Of a stretch of DNA of 64,000 nt, positions 17,580 to 29,427 are shown in pieces (position 1 is the first letter of the stretch; every line of letters starts with the position of its first letter). The notes under the pieces were generated by a model. That model saw only the letters and a list, made by a program, of their open reading frames with translations. It was not told the DNA's origin and did not search any database. Made by a program: the position numbers and the translations under genes. The stretch is from Nocardia cyriacigeorgica (lineage in GTDB: Bacteria; Actinomycetota; Actinomycetes; Mycobacteriales; Mycobacteriaceae). The DNA lies in assembly GCF_005863245.1 (NCBI RefSeq), contig NZ_VBUT01000002.1, positions 372,001-436,000 of the forward strand, written 5' to 3'.

Positions 17580-19102
17580 GCGTACGGACACCGACCGTCG
17601 CCGAGCCCGGGCGGATCGCCCGCCGAGTGCAGGCCGCCGGGCGGGTGAAATCGGGTGCGGCGCAACGCGCCTACGCCCGCCGCAAGCTGCGCGCCGAAGG
17701 GGCTGGCGCCCTCGACGCGGTGCTGCCGCGCGGCTCGGTCATGGCCACCCGCATCCCGTTCGTCGCGGCGATCCTGGCCTTGCTCGCATGCGGTCTCGCC
17801 CTCACCCTGCTGCTCACCACCCGCGCCGCCGAGGACAGCTACCTGCTCAGCGATGCCAGGAAGCTGAACCAGACCCTCGCCGACGAGCGGGCCGCCCTGC
17901 AACGGGAAGTGGAGGCCGCCGACTCGGCGCCCGAACTCGCCGCGCGGGCCAGGGAACTCGGCATGATCCCGGCCAAGGACCCGGCCCGCCTGGTGGTCGC
18001 GCCCGACGGCTCCATCATCGTCATCGGCGACCCGAAGCCCGCCGAGGGCGCCCCGGTGCCGCCGCTGAACCCGCCGCCCACCCGCGCCGCGGACCGCCCC
18101 GGTACCCCGCAGAGCCATGGCGAGCGCGTCGTCCCGGTCACCTCGACGCCCCGCGCCCCCGCCGAGCGTCCCGGCGGCGCCCAGATCAACGCGGCCCCGC
18201 CGGTGGGTGCCGAGTTGGCGCCGCCCGCGCCGAACCCCGCGCCCGCGCCGAACCCGCCGGCCGCAGGCGTTCCGGCTCCCGAAGGCGCAGCAGGCCCGGC
18301 GGCCGCCGGGGGACCGGCGCCGGCTGGGGAAGCGGCCCCCGCGCCCGCCGCGGCCCCCGCTCCGGCCGCTGCACCTGCTCCGGCCGCTGCACCTGCTCCG
18401 ACTGCTGCACCTGCGCCTGCTCCCTCTCCGGCAGGAGCCGCGGCCCCCGCGCCTGCCGATCCGGCCGTGGCCCCCGCACCGGCCGACCCGGCTGCCGCAC
18501 CCGCACCCGCAGCTGCCGGCGCTCCGGCCGCCGGTCCCGCGCCCGCGCCGGCCGCCGCGCCGGCTCCACCGGCCGACACTGCGCCGGTCCCGGCCGCTGA
18601 AGCGCCCGCGCCTCCTGCGCCGGCGCCTGCTCCCGCTGCCGCACCGAACCCTGCCGCGGTCGCACCGGCCAACGCCCCCGCAGCTGCTCCCACACCGATC
18701 GCGCAGTCACCGGCTGCTCCGGCTGCTGGGACGCCCGCCCCCGCGTCCGGGCCCGCCGCCCCCGCGCAGATGCCTGGGCAAGTCGCTGCCTCGGCCCCCG
18801 CCGCGGGAGTCGCCGCACCCGCGGCACGTCAGCAGCAGGTCGCTGTCGAAGTACCGGTCCCCGCGTCCAGCGTCCCTGTCGCGGCGTCGAACCCGGCTCC
18901 TGCGCAGGGCCAGGCCGTCCCTGCTCCGGCAGACGCTCCCGTCCCGGCTCCGGTCGCCGACACGCAGCCGGGCGCCCAGGCTCCCGCACCAGCGGACCCA
19001 GCACATCCACCGGCTGAATCCGCCCCCGCCGCACCGGCTCTCATCGAGAACGCTCCCGGGCAGCCACCCGCGCGGCCGACCGCGGGCGAGGCCGCGCGAT
19101 GA
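17576..19102 (+). CDS. FtsL-like division protein with a very long Ala/Pro-rich tail (Rv2164c-like)
   Basis: A 508-residue protein. The first ~55 residues are basic and cytoplasmic. A single membrane helix follows (about 58-81, [21 protein letters not shown]), then a short heptad-like region ([28 protein letters not shown]) and [17 protein letters not shown], the pattern of FtsL. Position between rsmH and pbpB is also that of ftsL. From about residue 150 to the end it is almost only Ala and Pro, including three 18-bp tandem repeats at 18359-18412. FtsL links PbpB/FtsW with FtsQ at the septum. The tail may span the thick wall; its length probably varies between strains. Confidence 0.82.
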   Translation: MSVRTPTVAEPGRIARRVQAAGRVKSGAAQRAYARRKLRAEGAGALDAVLPRGSVMATRIPFVAAILALLACGLALTLLLTTRAAEDSYLLSDARKLNQTLADERAALQREVEAADSAPELAARARELGMIPAKDPARLVVAPDGSIIVIGDPKPAEGAPVPPLNPPPTRAADRPGTPQSHGERVVPVTSTPRAPAERPGGAQINAAPPVGAELAPPAPNPAPAPNPPAAGVPAPEGAAGPAAAGGPAPAGEAAPAPAAAPAPAAAPAPAAAPAPTAAPAPAPSPAGAAAPAPADPAVAPAPADPAAAPAPAAAGAPAAGPAPAPAAAPAPPADTAPVPAAEAPAPPAPAPAPAAAPNPAAVAPANAPAAAPTPIAQSPAAPAAGTPAPASGPAAPAQMPGQVAASAPAAGVAAPAARQQQVAVEVPVPASSVPVAASNPAPAQGQAVPAPADAPVPAPVADTQPGAQAPAPADPAHPPAESAPAAPALIENAPGQPPARPTAGEAAR

Positions 19103-20982
19103 GGCGGCCCGGACCCGCGAAGCGTTCCCGTCGCGGGCCGGTGAACAGACGCAGGCCGGCGACGCCGCAGCTGGACCGGCCGGTGCGGATGCGGTTGGGG
19201 GTGGGACGGATCGCGATGCTCGGCGCGCTCGCCGTCGTCGCGATCCAATTGCTGTGGGTGCAGAGCATTTCCGCGCCGGGGCTGTCGGCGCAGGCGGCCA
19301 GCCAGCGCACCGCGCACTGGGTGGACGAGGCCATGCGCGGGCCGATCACCGACCGCAACGGCAAGGCGCTGGCGTTCACCGTCACCGCCAAGGAGCTGCA
19401 CTTCCAGCCGGTGAAGGTGCGCAAGGATCTGGCCGAGGCCAAGGCCAAGGACGATTCCGCGCCCGATCCCGAGCAGCGGCTGCGCGATATCGCCGCCACC
19501 ATTCACGAGAAACTCGGCGACAAGGGGCCGAGCGAGAAGAAGCTGCTGGAACTGCTCAACAGCGACGAGCAGTTCGTGTATCTGGCCCGCAATGTCGATC
19601 CGCGTATCGCCGCCGAGATCGTGGTCGAGTTCAAGGAGGTCGGCGCGGACTCGCAGAATCCGCGCGAGTACCCGGGCGGATCGCTGGCCGCCAATATCAT
19701 CGGCGCCGTCGGCTGGGACGGCCACGGCCAGATCGGGCTGGAATCGTCGATGGATTCGGTGCTCGCGGGCACCGACGGCTCACACACCTACGATCGCGGC
19801 GCCGACGGCGCGGTGATCCCCGGTAGCTGGCGCGACCGGGTGCCCGCCGTCAACGGCTACGGTGTCGAACTCACCCTGGATTCGGATCTCCAGTACTACG
19901 TCCAGCAGCAGGTGCAGCAGGCCAAGGATCTGTCCGGGGCGAAATCGGCGTCGGCGGTGGTGCTGGACGCCAAGACCGGTCAGGTGCTGGCGATGGCCAA
20001 CGACAACACCTTCAATCCGTCGCTCGAGCCCGAACATTGGAAACCGGAGGCGCTGGACAACCCGTCGGTGACGCATGCGTTCGAGCCCGGCTCGGTGAAC
20101 AAGATCGTCACCGCCGCGGCCGCCATCGAATACGGGCTCACCACCCCCGACGAGGTGCATCAGGTGCCCGGCCGGATCCACATGGCGGGCGTCACCGTCG
20201 GCGATGCCTGGGAACACGGCGTCGCGCCCTACACCACCACCGGGATCTTCGGGAAGTCGTCCAATGTCGGCACGCTGATGCTCGCCCAGCGCGTGGGTGA
20301 GGACCGCTTCGCCGACATGCTCACCCGGTTCGGCCTCGGCCAGCGCACCGGCGTCGGCCTGCCGGGCGAGAGTCCGGGTCTGCTGCCTGCCCGCGACCAG
20401 TGGTCCGGCGGCACCTTCGCGAACCTGCCGATCGGCCAGGGCCTTTCGATGACAACCTTGCAGATGACCAGCATGTACCAGGCCATCGCCAATGACGGCC
20501 TGCGCATCCCGCCGCGCATCGTGCGGGCGAAGATCGCGCCCGGCCCCGAAGGCACCCGCATCGAGGAACCGACCCCCGAGGGCGTGCGGGTGGTCAGCCC
20601 GCAGACCGCACAAACCCTGCGCACCATGTTCCAGGCCGTTGTGCAGCGCGACCCGATGGGCGTGCAGATGGGCACCGGCGTCCCCGCCGCGATCGAGGGC
20701 TACCGGATCGCGGGCAAGACGGGCACCGCGCAGAAGGTCGACCCGGCCTGCGGCTGCTATTCGACCTCGTCGTACTGGATCACCTTCGCCGGGATGGCAC
20801 CGGCCGACGACCCGCGCTACGTCATCGGCATGATGCTCGACGCCCCGGTGCGCAGCGCCGACGGCAGCGGCGGGCAGTCCGCGGCGCCGCTGTTCCACAA
20901 CATCGCCTCCTGGGCGTTGCAGCGCGACCGCATCCCGCCCTCCACCGAGCCTGCCAGGCGTTTCGTGCTGCAGGCCTCGTGA
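19099..20982 (+). CDS. pbpB: Septal peptidoglycan transpeptidase PbpB (class B PBP, FtsI/PBP3 type)
   Basis: A 627-residue class B penicillin-binding protein: one N-terminal membrane helix (about 35-58), a dimerisation domain beginning RGPITDRNGKALAFTV, and a transpeptidase domain with the active-site SxxK (EPGSVNK, near residue 331), SxN (GKSSN, near 387) and KTGT (AGKTGTAQK, near 540). It crosslinks septal peptidoglycan with FtsW. No PASTA domains are seen. The ATG overlaps the FtsL-like stop (ATGA). A GCGC-rich 168-bp gap follows before murE. Confidence 0.96.
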   Translation: MRRPGPAKRSRRGPVNRRRPATPQLDRPVRMRLGVGRIAMLGALAVVAIQLLWVQSISAPGLSAQAASQRTAHWVDEAMRGPITDRNGKALAFTVTAKELHFQPVKVRKDLAEAKAKDDSAPDPEQRLRDIAATIHEKLGDKGPSEKKLLELLNSDEQFVYLARNVDPRIAAEIVVEFKEVGADSQNPREYPGGSLAANIIGAVGWDGHGQIGLESSMDSVLAGTDGSHTYDRGADGAVIPGSWRDRVPAVNGYGVELTLDSDLQYYVQQQVQQAKDLSGAKSASAVVLDAKTGQVLAMANDNTFNPSLEPEHWKPEALDNPSVTHAFEPGSVNKIVTAAAAIEYGLTTPDEVHQVPGRIHMAGVTVGDAWEHGVAPYTTTGIFGKSSNVGTLMLAQRVGEDRFADMLTRFGLGQRTGVGLPGESPGLLPARDQWSGGTFANLPIGQGLSMTTLQMTSMYQAIANDGLRIPPRIVRAKIAPGPEGTRIEEPTPEGVRVVSPQTAQTLRTMFQAVVQRDPMGVQMGTGVPAAIEGYRIAGKTGTAQKVDPACGCYSTSSYWITFAGMAPADDPRYVIGMMLDAPVRSADGSGGQSAAPLFHNIASWALQRDRIPPSTEPARRFVLQAS

Positions 20983-21150
20983 GTTCATGGCACTGCCCGC
21001 AACCGCTGGACCTGCCGCGACCGGTGTCGCGGTGGGCAGGCTCGGGTGCGGGGGACCCGAATCCGTGAACCGCGTTGCCTGCCCGGAAGCCGGCGTCGGT
21101 AACCTGACTCGTCGTCGGTGTACGCACCACAAATCGCAGAGAGGAACCTT

Positions 21151-22737
21151 GTGCCCGCGCAGTCCAGCCAGCACGCGCTACGACCGGCCGAGCCGACGTC
21201 GTCGACGCTGCCCGACCTGCTGGATCTGACCGGCGCCGAGCTGCGCTCGGACCTGCCGTCCGGCCTGGTGATCACCGGTATCGAACAGCGTTCGGACGCG
21301 GTCGTCCCCGGCGACCTGTTCGCCGCCCTGCCCGGCGCCAAGGCGCACGGCGCGCGGTTCGCCCGCGCCGCCGTCGAGCGTGGCGCGGTGGCGGTGTTCA
21401 CCGATGCCGAGGGCGCCGAACTCGCCGGTGAGCTGGGGGTGCCGGTGCTGGTGCGGGAACGCCCGCGCGAGGTGCTCGGCGAGCTGTCAGCCGCGATCTA
21501 CGGCCATCCCTCGGATCGGCTGCGCATCGTCGGCATCACCGGGACCTCCGGCAAGACCACCACCTCCTATCTGGTGGAGGCGGGCCTGGCCGCCGCCGGG
21601 TTGTCGACCGCCCTGATCGGCACCATCGAGACCCGCATCGGCGGACGCCGGGTGCCGAGCGCGCTGACCACGCCGGAGGCGCCGCAGCTGCACGCGATGT
21701 TCGCGCTGATGGTCGAGCAGGGCGTGGACGCGGTGGTGATGGAGGTGTCCAGCCATGCGCTGGCGCTCGGCCGGGTCGACGGCGTGCGGTTCGACGTGGG
21801 CGGGTTCACCAACCTGTCCCAGGACCACCTGGATTTCCATGCCGACTTCGAGGATTACTTCGCCGCCAAGCGCAGGCTGTTCGAGCCGCAGTCGCCGGTG
21901 GCCGCGCGCACCTCGGTGATCTGCGTCGACGACGAATGGGGCAGGCGCCTGGCCGACGGGCTGGACGCGCCGATCACCGTCGCCACCACCGGTCCCGCCG
22001 ACTGGCAGGTCACCGGCCCGGTGCGCACCCACGGCGGCGAACAGGAATTCACCGCGGCGGGCCCGCACGGGGAAACCGCTGTGCGCCTGCGGCTTCCGGG
22101 CCGCTACAACGTCGCCAACGGGCTGCTCGCGCTGGCGGTGTGCGCGGCGGCGGGTGTCGAGCCCGCGGTGGCCGCGCCCGCCTTGGCCACCGTCGACGTG
22201 CCGGGACGGATGCAGCGGGTGGAGCGCGGTCAGGATTTCCTGGCGCTGGTCGACTACGCGCACAAACCGGCCGCGGTCGAATCGGTGATCGCCACGCTGC
22301 GTGCGCATCTGGCCGACGCGGGCGCGGGCGGCAGGCTCGCGGTGGTGGTCGGCGCGGGCGGCGACCGCGATGCCGGCAAACGCACGTTGATGGGCGCGGC
22401 CGGTGCGCGCGGCGCCGATCTGCTGATCATTACCGACGACAATCCGCGCACCGAGGATCCGGCGGCCATCCGGGCCGCCCTGCGCACAGGCGCGCTCGGT
22501 GTGCCGGAATCCGAACGCGGCGAGGTCCGCGAAATCGGCGACCGGGCCGCTGCCATCGAGGCGGCGGTGGCCTGGGCCCGCGCCGGTGACGTGGTGCTGG
22601 TCGCGGGCAAGGGACACGAGGCAGGGCAGGAGATCCACGGGGTGAAGCACCCGTTCGACGACCGCGAGGTGCTCGCGGCCGCGATACAGCAGCGAAGTCC
22701 GCAGGGTTCGGACGCGGAGGACTTGACGGTTTCATGA
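21151..22737 (+). CDS. murE: UDP-MurNAc-L-Ala-D-Glu: meso-diaminopimelate ligase MurE
   Basis: A 528-residue Mur ligase with three domains. The ATP loop is [13 protein letters not shown] near residue 130, followed by VMEVSSHAL. The DDNPRTEDP motif near residue 430 is the meso-DAP recognition signature, so the peptide stem carries meso-DAP rather than lysine. GTG 21151 is chosen because GAGAGGA lies 6-12 nt upstream; an in-frame ATG 33 nt earlier has no ribosome site. The stop overlaps murF by ATGA. It acts in the cytosol in the lipid II pathway. Confidence 0.96.
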   Translation: MPAQSSQHALRPAEPTSSTLPDLLDLTGAELRSDLPSGLVITGIEQRSDAVVPGDLFAALPGAKAHGARFARAAVERGAVAVFTDAEGAELAGELGVPVLVRERPREVLGELSAAIYGHPSDRLRIVGITGTSGKTTTSYLVEAGLAAAGLSTALIGTIETRIGGRRVPSALTTPEAPQLHAMFALMVEQGVDAVVMEVSSHALALGRVDGVRFDVGGFTNLSQDHLDFHADFEDYFAAKRRLFEPQSPVAARTSVICVDDEWGRRLADGLDAPITVATTGPADWQVTGPVRTHGGEQEFTAAGPHGETAVRLRLPGRYNVANGLLALAVCAAAGVEPAVAAPALATVDVPGRMQRVERGQDFLALVDYAHKPAAVESVIATLRAHLADAGAGGRLAVVVGAGGDRDAGKRTLMGAAGARGADLLIITDDNPRTEDPAAIRAALRTGALGVPESERGEVREIGDRAAAIEAAVAWARAGDVVLVAGKGHEAGQEIHGVKHPFDDREVLAAAIQQRSPQGSDAEDLTVS

Positions 22738-24248
22738 TCGAGATGACACTGCGGGATATCGCGGACGTCGTCGGCGGCACGCTGCACGACGTCGCGGACC
22801 CGGAGGTGACGGTGACCGGTTCGGTCGAATTCGACTCGCGCAGAATCGGTCCCGGAGATGTTTTCCTCGCCCTCCCGGGTGAGCGCGCCGACGGCCACGA
22901 TTACGCGGCGGCGGCCGTCGAGGCCGGTGCGGTCGCGGTGCTGGCCGCGCGTCCGGTGGGGGTGCCCGCGATCGTGGTCGCGCCCAGTCCCGGTACGCTG
23001 CCCGCGAATTCGGCGGTGGTGGCAGGCGATACCGATGGTTCCGGTGCGGCGGTGCTGTCGGCGCTGGCGAAGCTGGCGCGCGCGAGTGTTGAACGGCTGG
23101 TCGCAGCAGGCGGTTTGACCGTCGTCGGTGTGACCGGGTCCTCCGGTAAGACCTCGACCAAGGACCTGCTGGCCGCCGTACTGGCGCCGCTGGGCCCGGT
23201 GGTCGCGCCACCCGGCTCGTTCAACAACGAACTCGGCCATCCGTGGACGGCCTTGCGTGCCGATGAGACGACCCGCTTCCTGGTGCTGGAGCTGTCGGCG
23301 CGCGGTGTCGGCCATATCGCCGCGCTCACCAAGATCGCCCCGCCGAACATCGGCGTCGTGCTCAATGTCGGCACCGCCCACCTCGGCGAGTTCGGCAGCC
23401 GCGAGGCGATCGCCAAGGCCAAGGGCGAACTCGTGGAGGCACTGCCGCCGACCGGCCTCGCCGTACTGAACGCCGATGACCAGCAGGTCGCGGCCATGGC
23501 TTCCCGCACCCAGGCCCGCGTGGTGCTGGTCGGGCAGGCCGAACGCGCCGAGATCCGCGCCACCGACATCGTCCTCGACGACGAGGCCAGGGCGCAGTTC
23601 ACCCTGCACACCCCGGCCGGCAGCGCGCGGGTGCGACTGTCGGTGCACGGCGAACACCAGGTCGGCAATGCGTTGTCGGCGGTGGCCGTGGCCCTGGAAT
23701 GCGGCGCCGACCTCGACACCATCGTCGCGGCGCTGTCGGGTGCCCGCGCGGCCTCGGCCCGCCGGATGGATGTGCGCACCACCGCCGACGGCGTCACCGT
23801 CGTCAACGACTCCTACAACGCCAACCCGGATTCGGTGCGGGCCGCGCTCAAGGCGCTGGTCACCATGTCCAAGGCCGGTGACACCCCGCGCCGCAGCTGG
23901 GCGGTGCTCGGTGAGATGGCCGAACTCGGCGAGGAGTCGGTGATCGAACACGACGCCATCGGACGGCTCGCGGTGCGTCTGGACGTCGACCGGCTCGTCG
24001 TCGTCGGCACCGGACGGCCGTCCCGGGCGATGCATCAGGGTGCGGTGATGGAAGGCTCATGGGGCGAGGAATCGGTCCTCGTTCCCGATATCGGCGCGGC
24101 GATCGCGCTGCTCGACGACGCGGTCGAGCCGGGTGATGTGGTGCTGGTCAAGGCGTCGCAGTCGGTCGGCCTGTGGGCCGTCGCCGAGCATTTGACCGGC
24201 GATACGCGCCCGGATGGACGCAGGGGTAGCGCGGAGGCAGTGCGATGA
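22734..24248 (+). CDS. murF: UDP-MurNAc-tripeptide: D-Ala-D-Ala ligase MurF
   Basis: A 504-residue Mur ligase. The N-terminal domain reads [15 protein letters not shown] and [25 protein letters not shown]. The ATP loop is [13 protein letters not shown] near residue 135. The conserved [17 protein letters not shown] near residue 360 lies in the C-terminal domain. It adds D-Ala-D-Ala to complete the UDP-MurNAc-pentapeptide. It overlaps murE upstream and mraY downstream by ATGA. Confidence 0.96.
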   Translation: MIEMTLRDIADVVGGTLHDVADPEVTVTGSVEFDSRRIGPGDVFLALPGERADGHDYAAAAVEAGAVAVLAARPVGVPAIVVAPSPGTLPANSAVVAGDTDGSGAAVLSALAKLARASVERLVAAGGLTVVGVTGSSGKTSTKDLLAAVLAPLGPVVAPPGSFNNELGHPWTALRADETTRFLVLELSARGVGHIAALTKIAPPNIGVVLNVGTAHLGEFGSREAIAKAKGELVEALPPTGLAVLNADDQQVAAMASRTQARVVLVGQAERAEIRATDIVLDDEARAQFTLHTPAGSARVRLSVHGEHQVGNALSAVAVALECGADLDTIVAALSGARAASARRMDVRTTADGVTVVNDSYNANPDSVRAALKALVTMSKAGDTPRRSWAVLGEMAELGEESVIEHDAIGRLAVRLDVDRLVVVGTGRPSRAMHQGAVMEGSWGEESVLVPDIGAAIALLDDAVEPGDVVLVKASQSVGLWAVAEHLTGDTRPDGRRGSAEAVR

Positions 24249-25321
24249 GACAGATTCTGTTCGCGGCGGGGATCGCGCTGGCGGTGTCGATTCTGTTGAC
24301 GCCCCTGCTGATCAAGATGTTCGCCAAACAGGGCTTCGGCCAGGAGATCCGGGTCGACGGCCCGGCCAGCCATCAGGCCAAGCGCGGCACGCCGACCATG
24401 GGTGGTGTCGCCATCATCATCGGTATGTGGGCCGGGTACCTCGGTTCCCATCTGATCGGCATCGGCTACGACGCCGAGGGCCCGTCGGCGTCGGCGCTGC
24501 TGGTGCTCGGCCTGGCCACGGCGCTGGGCGCGGTCGGATTCGTCGACGACTTCATCAAGATCCGCAAAGGCCGCAATCTCGGCCTCACCGCCGCCGGTAA
24601 GTACATCGGCCAGCTCACCGCCGCCGTGGTGTTCGGTGTGCTGGCGTTGCAGTTCCGCGGCGCCAGCGGCCTGACCCCGGCCAGCAGGCATCTGTCCTAC
24701 GTCCGCGACATCACCACGGTGTCGATGGGCGTGATCGTGTTCCTCGCCTTCGTCTGCCTGCTGGTGGTGGCCTGGTCGAACGCGGTCAACCTCACCGACG
24801 GCCTCGACGGCTTGGCCGCCGGATCGATGAGCCTGGTGCTCGGCGGATACGTGATCATCACGTTCTGGCAGTACTACCACGCCTGCGAGACCAAGCCGGA
24901 GACCGGCTGCTACAACGTGCGCGACCCGCTGGACCTGGCGCTGGTGTGCGCCGCCGGCGCCGCGGCGTGCATGGGTTTCCTGTGGTGGAACGCGGCCCCG
25001 GCCAAGATCTTCATGGGCGATACCGGCTCGCTGGCGCTGGGTGGCCTGCTCGCCGGCCTGTCCATCACCACCCGCACCGAGCTGCTGATGGTGGTCATCG
25101 GTGCGCTGTTCGTCGCCGAGGCGGCGTCGGTGGTGTTGCAGGTCGCGGTGTTCCGCACTACCCGCAACCGGTTGTTCAAGATGGCGCCGTTCCATCACCA
25201 TTTCGAGTTGAGTAAATGGGCGGAGACGACGGTGATCATCCGGTTCTGGTTGCTGGCCGCGATGGCGTCGGCGGTCGGACTCGGCCTGTTCTACAGCGAA
25301 TACCTCTCCGCGGTCGGGTGA
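24245..25321 (+). CDS. mraY: Phospho-MurNAc-pentapeptide translocase MraY
   Basis: A 358-residue polytopic protein (about ten helices) that makes lipid I on undecaprenyl phosphate. Signature motifs are [14 protein letters not shown] near residue 42, [14 protein letters not shown] with the catalytic Asp pair, [28 protein letters not shown], and the MAPFHHHFE loop near residue 315. The start overlaps the murF stop (ATGA), and the gap to murD is 7 bp. Confidence 0.97.
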   Translation: MRQILFAAGIALAVSILLTPLLIKMFAKQGFGQEIRVDGPASHQAKRGTPTMGGVAIIIGMWAGYLGSHLIGIGYDAEGPSASALLVLGLATALGAVGFVDDFIKIRKGRNLGLTAAGKYIGQLTAAVVFGVLALQFRGASGLTPASRHLSYVRDITTVSMGVIVFLAFVCLLVVAWSNAVNLTDGLDGLAAGSMSLVLGGYVIITFWQYYHACETKPETGCYNVRDPLDLALVCAAGAAACMGFLWWNAAPAKIFMGDTGSLALGGLLAGLSITTRTELLMVVIGALFVAEAASVVLQVAVFRTTRNRLFKMAPFHHHFELSKWAETTVIIRFWLLAAMASAVGLGLFYSEYLSAVG

Positions 25322-25328
25322 GCTGACA

Positions 25329-26813
25329 ATGGTCGAACATTCTCCGCGGGCCCTGCGTTCACCGGGCCCCATGCTCGAATTCCTGCGTGGCCGTGAGGTG
25401 CTGGTGGCCGGTTGGGGTGTGTCCGGGCGCTCGCTGATCGAGCCGCTGCAGGACATCGGTGCCAAACCGGTCGTCACCGACGGCGGCGCCAAGGCGCTGG
25501 CCGAGGCCGCCGAACTCGGCCTCGAGGTCGCCACCTGCGCCGAACTCGAGCACGCCGACTGGAGCCGGTTCGCGCTGGTGATCACCAGTCCCGGCTGGCG
25601 GCCGGACTCGCCGGTGCTGGTGTCGGCGGTCTCGGAAGGCATTCCGGTCTGGGGCGATGTGGAGTTCGCCTGGTGGGTCGATCAGGCCCGCATCTACGGC
25701 GAAGTCCGCAAATGGCTGGTGGTGACCGGAACCAACGGCAAAACCACCACCACCAACATGGTGCATTCGATCCTGCGCGCGGCCGGGATCCCCAGTGTGG
25801 CCTGCGGGAATATCGGGCTGCCCATCCTGGACGCGCTGCGCCGCAACCCGGGCCCGCAGGTGCTCGCGGTGGAACTGTCGTCGTTCCAGCTGCATTGGGC
25901 GCCGTCGGTGCGGCCCGAGGCCGGGGTGGTGCTCAATGTCGCCGAGGATCACCTCGACTGGCACGGCGGGCTCGACGCCTACGCCGCGGCCAAGGCGCGG
26001 GCGCTGGTCGGCCGGGTCGGCGTGGTCGGCCTCGACGATCCGGTGGCCGCCTCGCTGGCGCGCAAATCCAAGGCCAGACGCACCGTCGGGTTCCGGGTCG
26101 GCGTGCCCGCCGACGGTGAACTCGGCGTGGTCGACGGCAAACTGCTCGACCGTGCCTTCACCAAGGCCGCGATCCTGGCCGAGACCAAGGAGATCAGCCC
26201 GCCCGGCCCGGCCGGTGTCGCCGACGCCCTCGCCGCCGCCGCGCTGACCAGGGCCATCGACGTGGCCCCGCAGTTCGTGCGGGAGGGCCTGGTCGAACAC
26301 AAGGTCGGCCCGCACCGGGCGGCGTTCGTGCGCGAGGTGGGCGGCGTCGAATTCATCGACGATTCCAAGGCGACCAATCCGCATGCCGCGCGGTCGTCGA
26401 TCCTGGCGCATCCGCAGGTGGTGTGGGTGGCCGGTGGGCAACTCAAGGGCGCGGGCGTGGAGGACCTGATCGAAGAGGTCGCCGACCGGCTGGTCGGGGC
26501 CGTGCTGATCGGCACCGACGCGGAGGTCATCGCATCCGCGTTGGCGCGACACGCGCCCGAAGTCCCCGTGGTGGAGCTGGCCTCGGGAGACTATGCAGGC
26601 ATGGGTGACGATGATGCGGGCAGATCCGCCGCCGACGAGGTGATGGCTCAGGCGGTGCGCGCGGCGGCCGGACTGGCCCGCCGCGGCGACACGGTACTGC
26701 TGGCCCCCGCCGCGGCCTCGCTGGATATGTTCGCCGATTACACCCATCGTGGCCGTAGCTTCGCCGCCGCGGTGCACACCCTGGAGGACGGGGACATCGG
26801 GCGGCGGCTGTGA
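25329..26813 (+). CDS. murD: UDP-MurNAc-L-alanine: D-glutamate ligase MurD
   Basis: A 494-residue Mur ligase: an N-terminal Rossmann-like domain ([17 protein letters not shown]), the ATP loop [13 protein letters not shown] near residue 135, [11 protein letters not shown], the [12 protein letters not shown] metal/substrate stretch, and C-terminal [14 protein letters not shown] with [15 protein letters not shown]. It adds D-Glu to UDP-MurNAc-L-Ala. The stop overlaps the GTG of ftsW by 4 bp. Confidence 0.96.
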   Translation: MVEHSPRALRSPGPMLEFLRGREVLVAGWGVSGRSLIEPLQDIGAKPVVTDGGAKALAEAAELGLEVATCAELEHADWSRFALVITSPGWRPDSPVLVSAVSEGIPVWGDVEFAWWVDQARIYGEVRKWLVVTGTNGKTTTTNMVHSILRAAGIPSVACGNIGLPILDALRRNPGPQVLAVELSSFQLHWAPSVRPEAGVVLNVAEDHLDWHGGLDAYAAAKARALVGRVGVVGLDDPVAASLARKSKARRTVGFRVGVPADGELGVVDGKLLDRAFTKAAILAETKEISPPGPAGVADALAAAALTRAIDVAPQFVREGLVEHKVGPHRAAFVREVGGVEFIDDSKATNPHAARSSILAHPQVVWVAGGQLKGAGVEDLIEEVADRLVGAVLIGTDAEVIASALARHAPEVPVVELASGDYAGMGDDDAGRSAADEVMAQAVRAAAGLARRGDTVLLAPAAASLDMFADYTHRGRSFAAAVHTLEDGDIGRRL

Positions 26814-28255
26814 CCCCGGCCCGGGCTCCGCGGCCGGGCACGCGCTTCGGCGCCTGGCTGGCGCGTCCGCTGGCCTCGTTCCACCTCGTCGTCACCATCG
26901 CCACCCTGCTCACCGTGCTGGGTCTGGTGATGGTGCTGTCGGCGTCGAGCGTGGAGGCCTACGCCGACGGCAAGTCGGCGTATTCGCTGTTCGTCCAGCA
27001 GGCGGTCTACGCCGCGCTCGGTGCGGTGCTGTTCTATCTGGCGCTGCGGATCCCGCTGCGGCGGATGCGTCAGCTGTCGTTCCCGCTGTTCGCGCTGTCG
27101 GTGCTCGCGCTGGTGCTGGTGCTGATTCCCGGTATCGGCTCCCAGGTCAACGGCGCCCGCCGCTGGATCGACCTGGGCGCGTTCTCGGTGCAGCCCTCGG
27201 AGATCGTCAAGGTGACGCTGGTGGTGTGGGGTGCGCACCTGCTGGCCTCGCGCCGCTCCGAGCACGCCTCGCTCAAGGACATCCTGGTGCCGCTGGTGCC
27301 CGCGGGCCTGCTGGTGTGTCTGCTGATCGTGTTGCAGCCCAACCTGTCCACCACCATCGCCGTCGGCATCGTGCTCGCGGCACTGTTGTGGTTCGGCGGG
27401 CTGCCGGTGCGGCTGTTCGTGACGATCGCGATCTCCGGCGTGATCGCCGCCGGTGTGCTCGCGCTCTCGGCGGGATACCGCTCCGACCGCATGCGTGCCT
27501 TCTTCAACCCCGGTGACGACCCGCAGGGCATCAACTACCAGGCCATGCAGGCCAAGTTCTCCCTCGCCGACGGCGGCATCTGGGGCCGCGGGCTCGGCCA
27601 GAGCCGGGCCAAATGGAACTATCTGCCCAACTCCCACAACGACTTCATCTTCGCCATCATCGGCGAGGAACTCGGCTTCCTCGGCTGCGCGCTGGTGCTC
27701 GGCCTGTTCGCGCTGTTCGTCTACACCGGACTGCGCATCGCCGCCCGCTCGGCCGACCCGTTCCTGCGGCTGCTGACCGCTACCGCGACCACCTGGATCA
27801 CCGGGCAGGCACTGATCAATATCGGCTACGTCGTCGGGCTGCTGCCGGTGACCGGATTGCAGCTGCCGCTGGTCTCGGCCGGTGGCTCCTCGCTGGCGAT
27901 CACGCTGCTGATGTTCGGCATCATCGCCAACGCCGCCAGGCATGAACCCGAGGCGGTCGCGGCCTTGCACGCGGGCCAGGACGGCCGGTTCAGTAGATTG
28001 CTTCGACTGCCCAAACCGGAGGTGTACGCACCGGCCAAGGCCGAGGCGGCCAGGGCCAGGTCGGCCGCACGGGCCAAGCCGGGGCAGCGGGGCGGACCGC
28101 CGCCGGCGCGCAGGCCACGCACCGGCGGGCAACGCGGCGCCGAACCACGGCGGCGCTCGGCGCAGAGCCGCGGCACCAGCTCCGCGCGCGCGACCCGCGC
28201 CTGGGAGCCGAACTATCCGGTCACACACGCGAGAGAACGAGGAAGATCCAGGTGA
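26810..28255 (+). CDS. ftsW: Septal peptidoglycan polymerase FtsW (SEDS family)
   Basis: A 481-residue SEDS protein with about ten membrane helices. Motifs are [10 protein letters not shown] in the first helix region, [21 protein letters not shown], the catalytic-Asp loop region with [41 protein letters not shown], and [14 protein letters not shown]. It polymerises lipid II at the septum with PbpB. The C-terminal ~80 residues are cytoplasmic and very rich in Arg/Ala/Pro/Gly, as in mycobacterial FtsW, where the tail contacts FtsZ. It starts with GTG overlapping the murD stop and ends in a GTGA overlap with murG. Confidence 0.96.
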   Translation: MTPARAPRPGTRFGAWLARPLASFHLVVTIATLLTVLGLVMVLSASSVEAYADGKSAYSLFVQQAVYAALGAVLFYLALRIPLRRMRQLSFPLFALSVLALVLVLIPGIGSQVNGARRWIDLGAFSVQPSEIVKVTLVVWGAHLLASRRSEHASLKDILVPLVPAGLLVCLLIVLQPNLSTTIAVGIVLAALLWFGGLPVRLFVTIAISGVIAAGVLALSAGYRSDRMRAFFNPGDDPQGINYQAMQAKFSLADGGIWGRGLGQSRAKWNYLPNSHNDFIFAIIGEELGFLGCALVLGLFALFVYTGLRIAARSADPFLRLLTATATTWITGQALINIGYVVGLLPVTGLQLPLVSAGGSSLAITLLMFGIIANAARHEPEAVAALHAGQDGRFSRLLRLPKPEVYAPAKAEAARARSAARAKPGQRGGPPPARRPRTGGQRGAEPRRRSAQSRGTSSARATRAWEPNYPVTHARERGRSR

Positions 28256-29427
28256 GTGCACGCCAGTCCGCGAACGAGAACACCGCGGTGAGCGAGGCGA
28301 GGAATACCTCGGCCGCGCAGGGGAAGGCACTCTCGGTGATCGTCGCCGGCGGCGGCACCGCGGGCCATATCGAACCGGCCATGGCCGTCGCCGACGCCCT
28401 GCGCCGGCTCGATCCGTCGATCCGGGTCACCGCGCTCGGCACCGCACGCGGCCTCGAGACGACGCTGGTGCCCGAGCGCGGCTACCCGCTGGAGCTGATC
28501 CCGCCGGTGCCGCTGCCCCGCAAACTCAGCGCCGACCTGCTGCGCCTGCCCGCACGGGTGCGCGCGTCGGTGGCCGCCGCGCGCGCCGTCATCGACGCGG
28601 TCGACGCCGATGTGATCATCGGTTTCGGCGGCTATGTGGCGCTGCCCGCCTACCTGGCCGCCGGTCGCGGCGTTCTGCGCCGCAGGCGCGCGGTGCCGGT
28701 GGTGGTGCACGAGGCCAACGCCAAGGCCGGTATCGCCAACAAGGTCGGCGCGCGGGTCGCGGCGAAGGTGCTGGCCGCGGTGCCGGATTCCGGGCTGACC
28801 GGTGCCGAGGTCATCGGTATTCCGGTGCGCTCGGCCATCACCTCGCTGGACCGGGCCGCGCTGCGTGCCGAGGCCCGCGCGCATTTCGGCCTGCCCGCCG
28901 AGGGCCCGGTGCTGCTGGTGTTCGGCGGATCCCAGGGCGCGCGCACGCTCAACGAGGCGGTCTCGGGTGCGGCGAAGGAACTGGCCGGCGCCGGGATCTC
29001 GGTGCTGCACGCGCACGGCCCCAAGAACACCCTCGAACTGCCGCCGGGCACGCCGTCGGCGTCCTATGTGGCGGTGCCCTATCTTTCCCGGATGGATCTG
29101 GCCTACGCCGCCGCCGACGCGGTGGTCTGCCGCTCCGGCGCGATGACGGTGGCGGAGGTGTCCGCGGTGGGGCTGCCCGCGGTGTATGTGCCGCTGCCGC
29201 ACGGTAACGGGGAGCAGGAGCTCAACGCCCGCCCCGTCGTCGCCGCCGGTGGTGGCACAATTGTGGCCGACTCCCAGCTGACGCCCTCCTACGTGATCGA
29301 TGAGGTGATTGCCCTGCTCACGGACCCCGCACGGCTGACCGAGATGGGCCGCGCCGCCGCAGGCGCCGGACATCGCGACGCCGCGGACGAGGTTGCCCGC
29401 ATCGCCGTCCGGGTGGCGGGCCGATGA
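28252..29427 (+). CDS. murG: Lipid II synthase MurG
   Basis: A 391-residue GT28 transferase. The N-domain has [23 protein letters not shown] (glycine-rich lipid I loop) and [12 protein letters not shown]. The C-domain has [52 protein letters not shown] for UDP-GlcNAc binding. It adds GlcNAc to lipid I on the inner face of the membrane. About 22 extra residues precede the first conserved strand. GTG 28252 overlaps the ftsW stop. Confidence 0.96.
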   Translation: MSARQSANENTAVSEARNTSAAQGKALSVIVAGGGTAGHIEPAMAVADALRRLDPSIRVTALGTARGLETTLVPERGYPLELIPPVPLPRKLSADLLRLPARVRASVAAARAVIDAVDADVIIGFGGYVALPAYLAAGRGVLRRRRAVPVVVHEANAKAGIANKVGARVAAKVLAAVPDSGLTGAEVIGIPVRSAITSLDRAALRAEARAHFGLPAEGPVLLVFGGSQGARTLNEAVSGAAKELAGAGISVLHAHGPKNTLELPPGTPSASYVAVPYLSRMDLAYAAADAVVCRSGAMTVAEVSAVGLPAVYVPLPHGNGEQELNARPVVAAGGGTIVADSQLTPSYVIDEVIALLTDPARLTEMGRAAAGAGHRDAADEVARIAVRVAGR

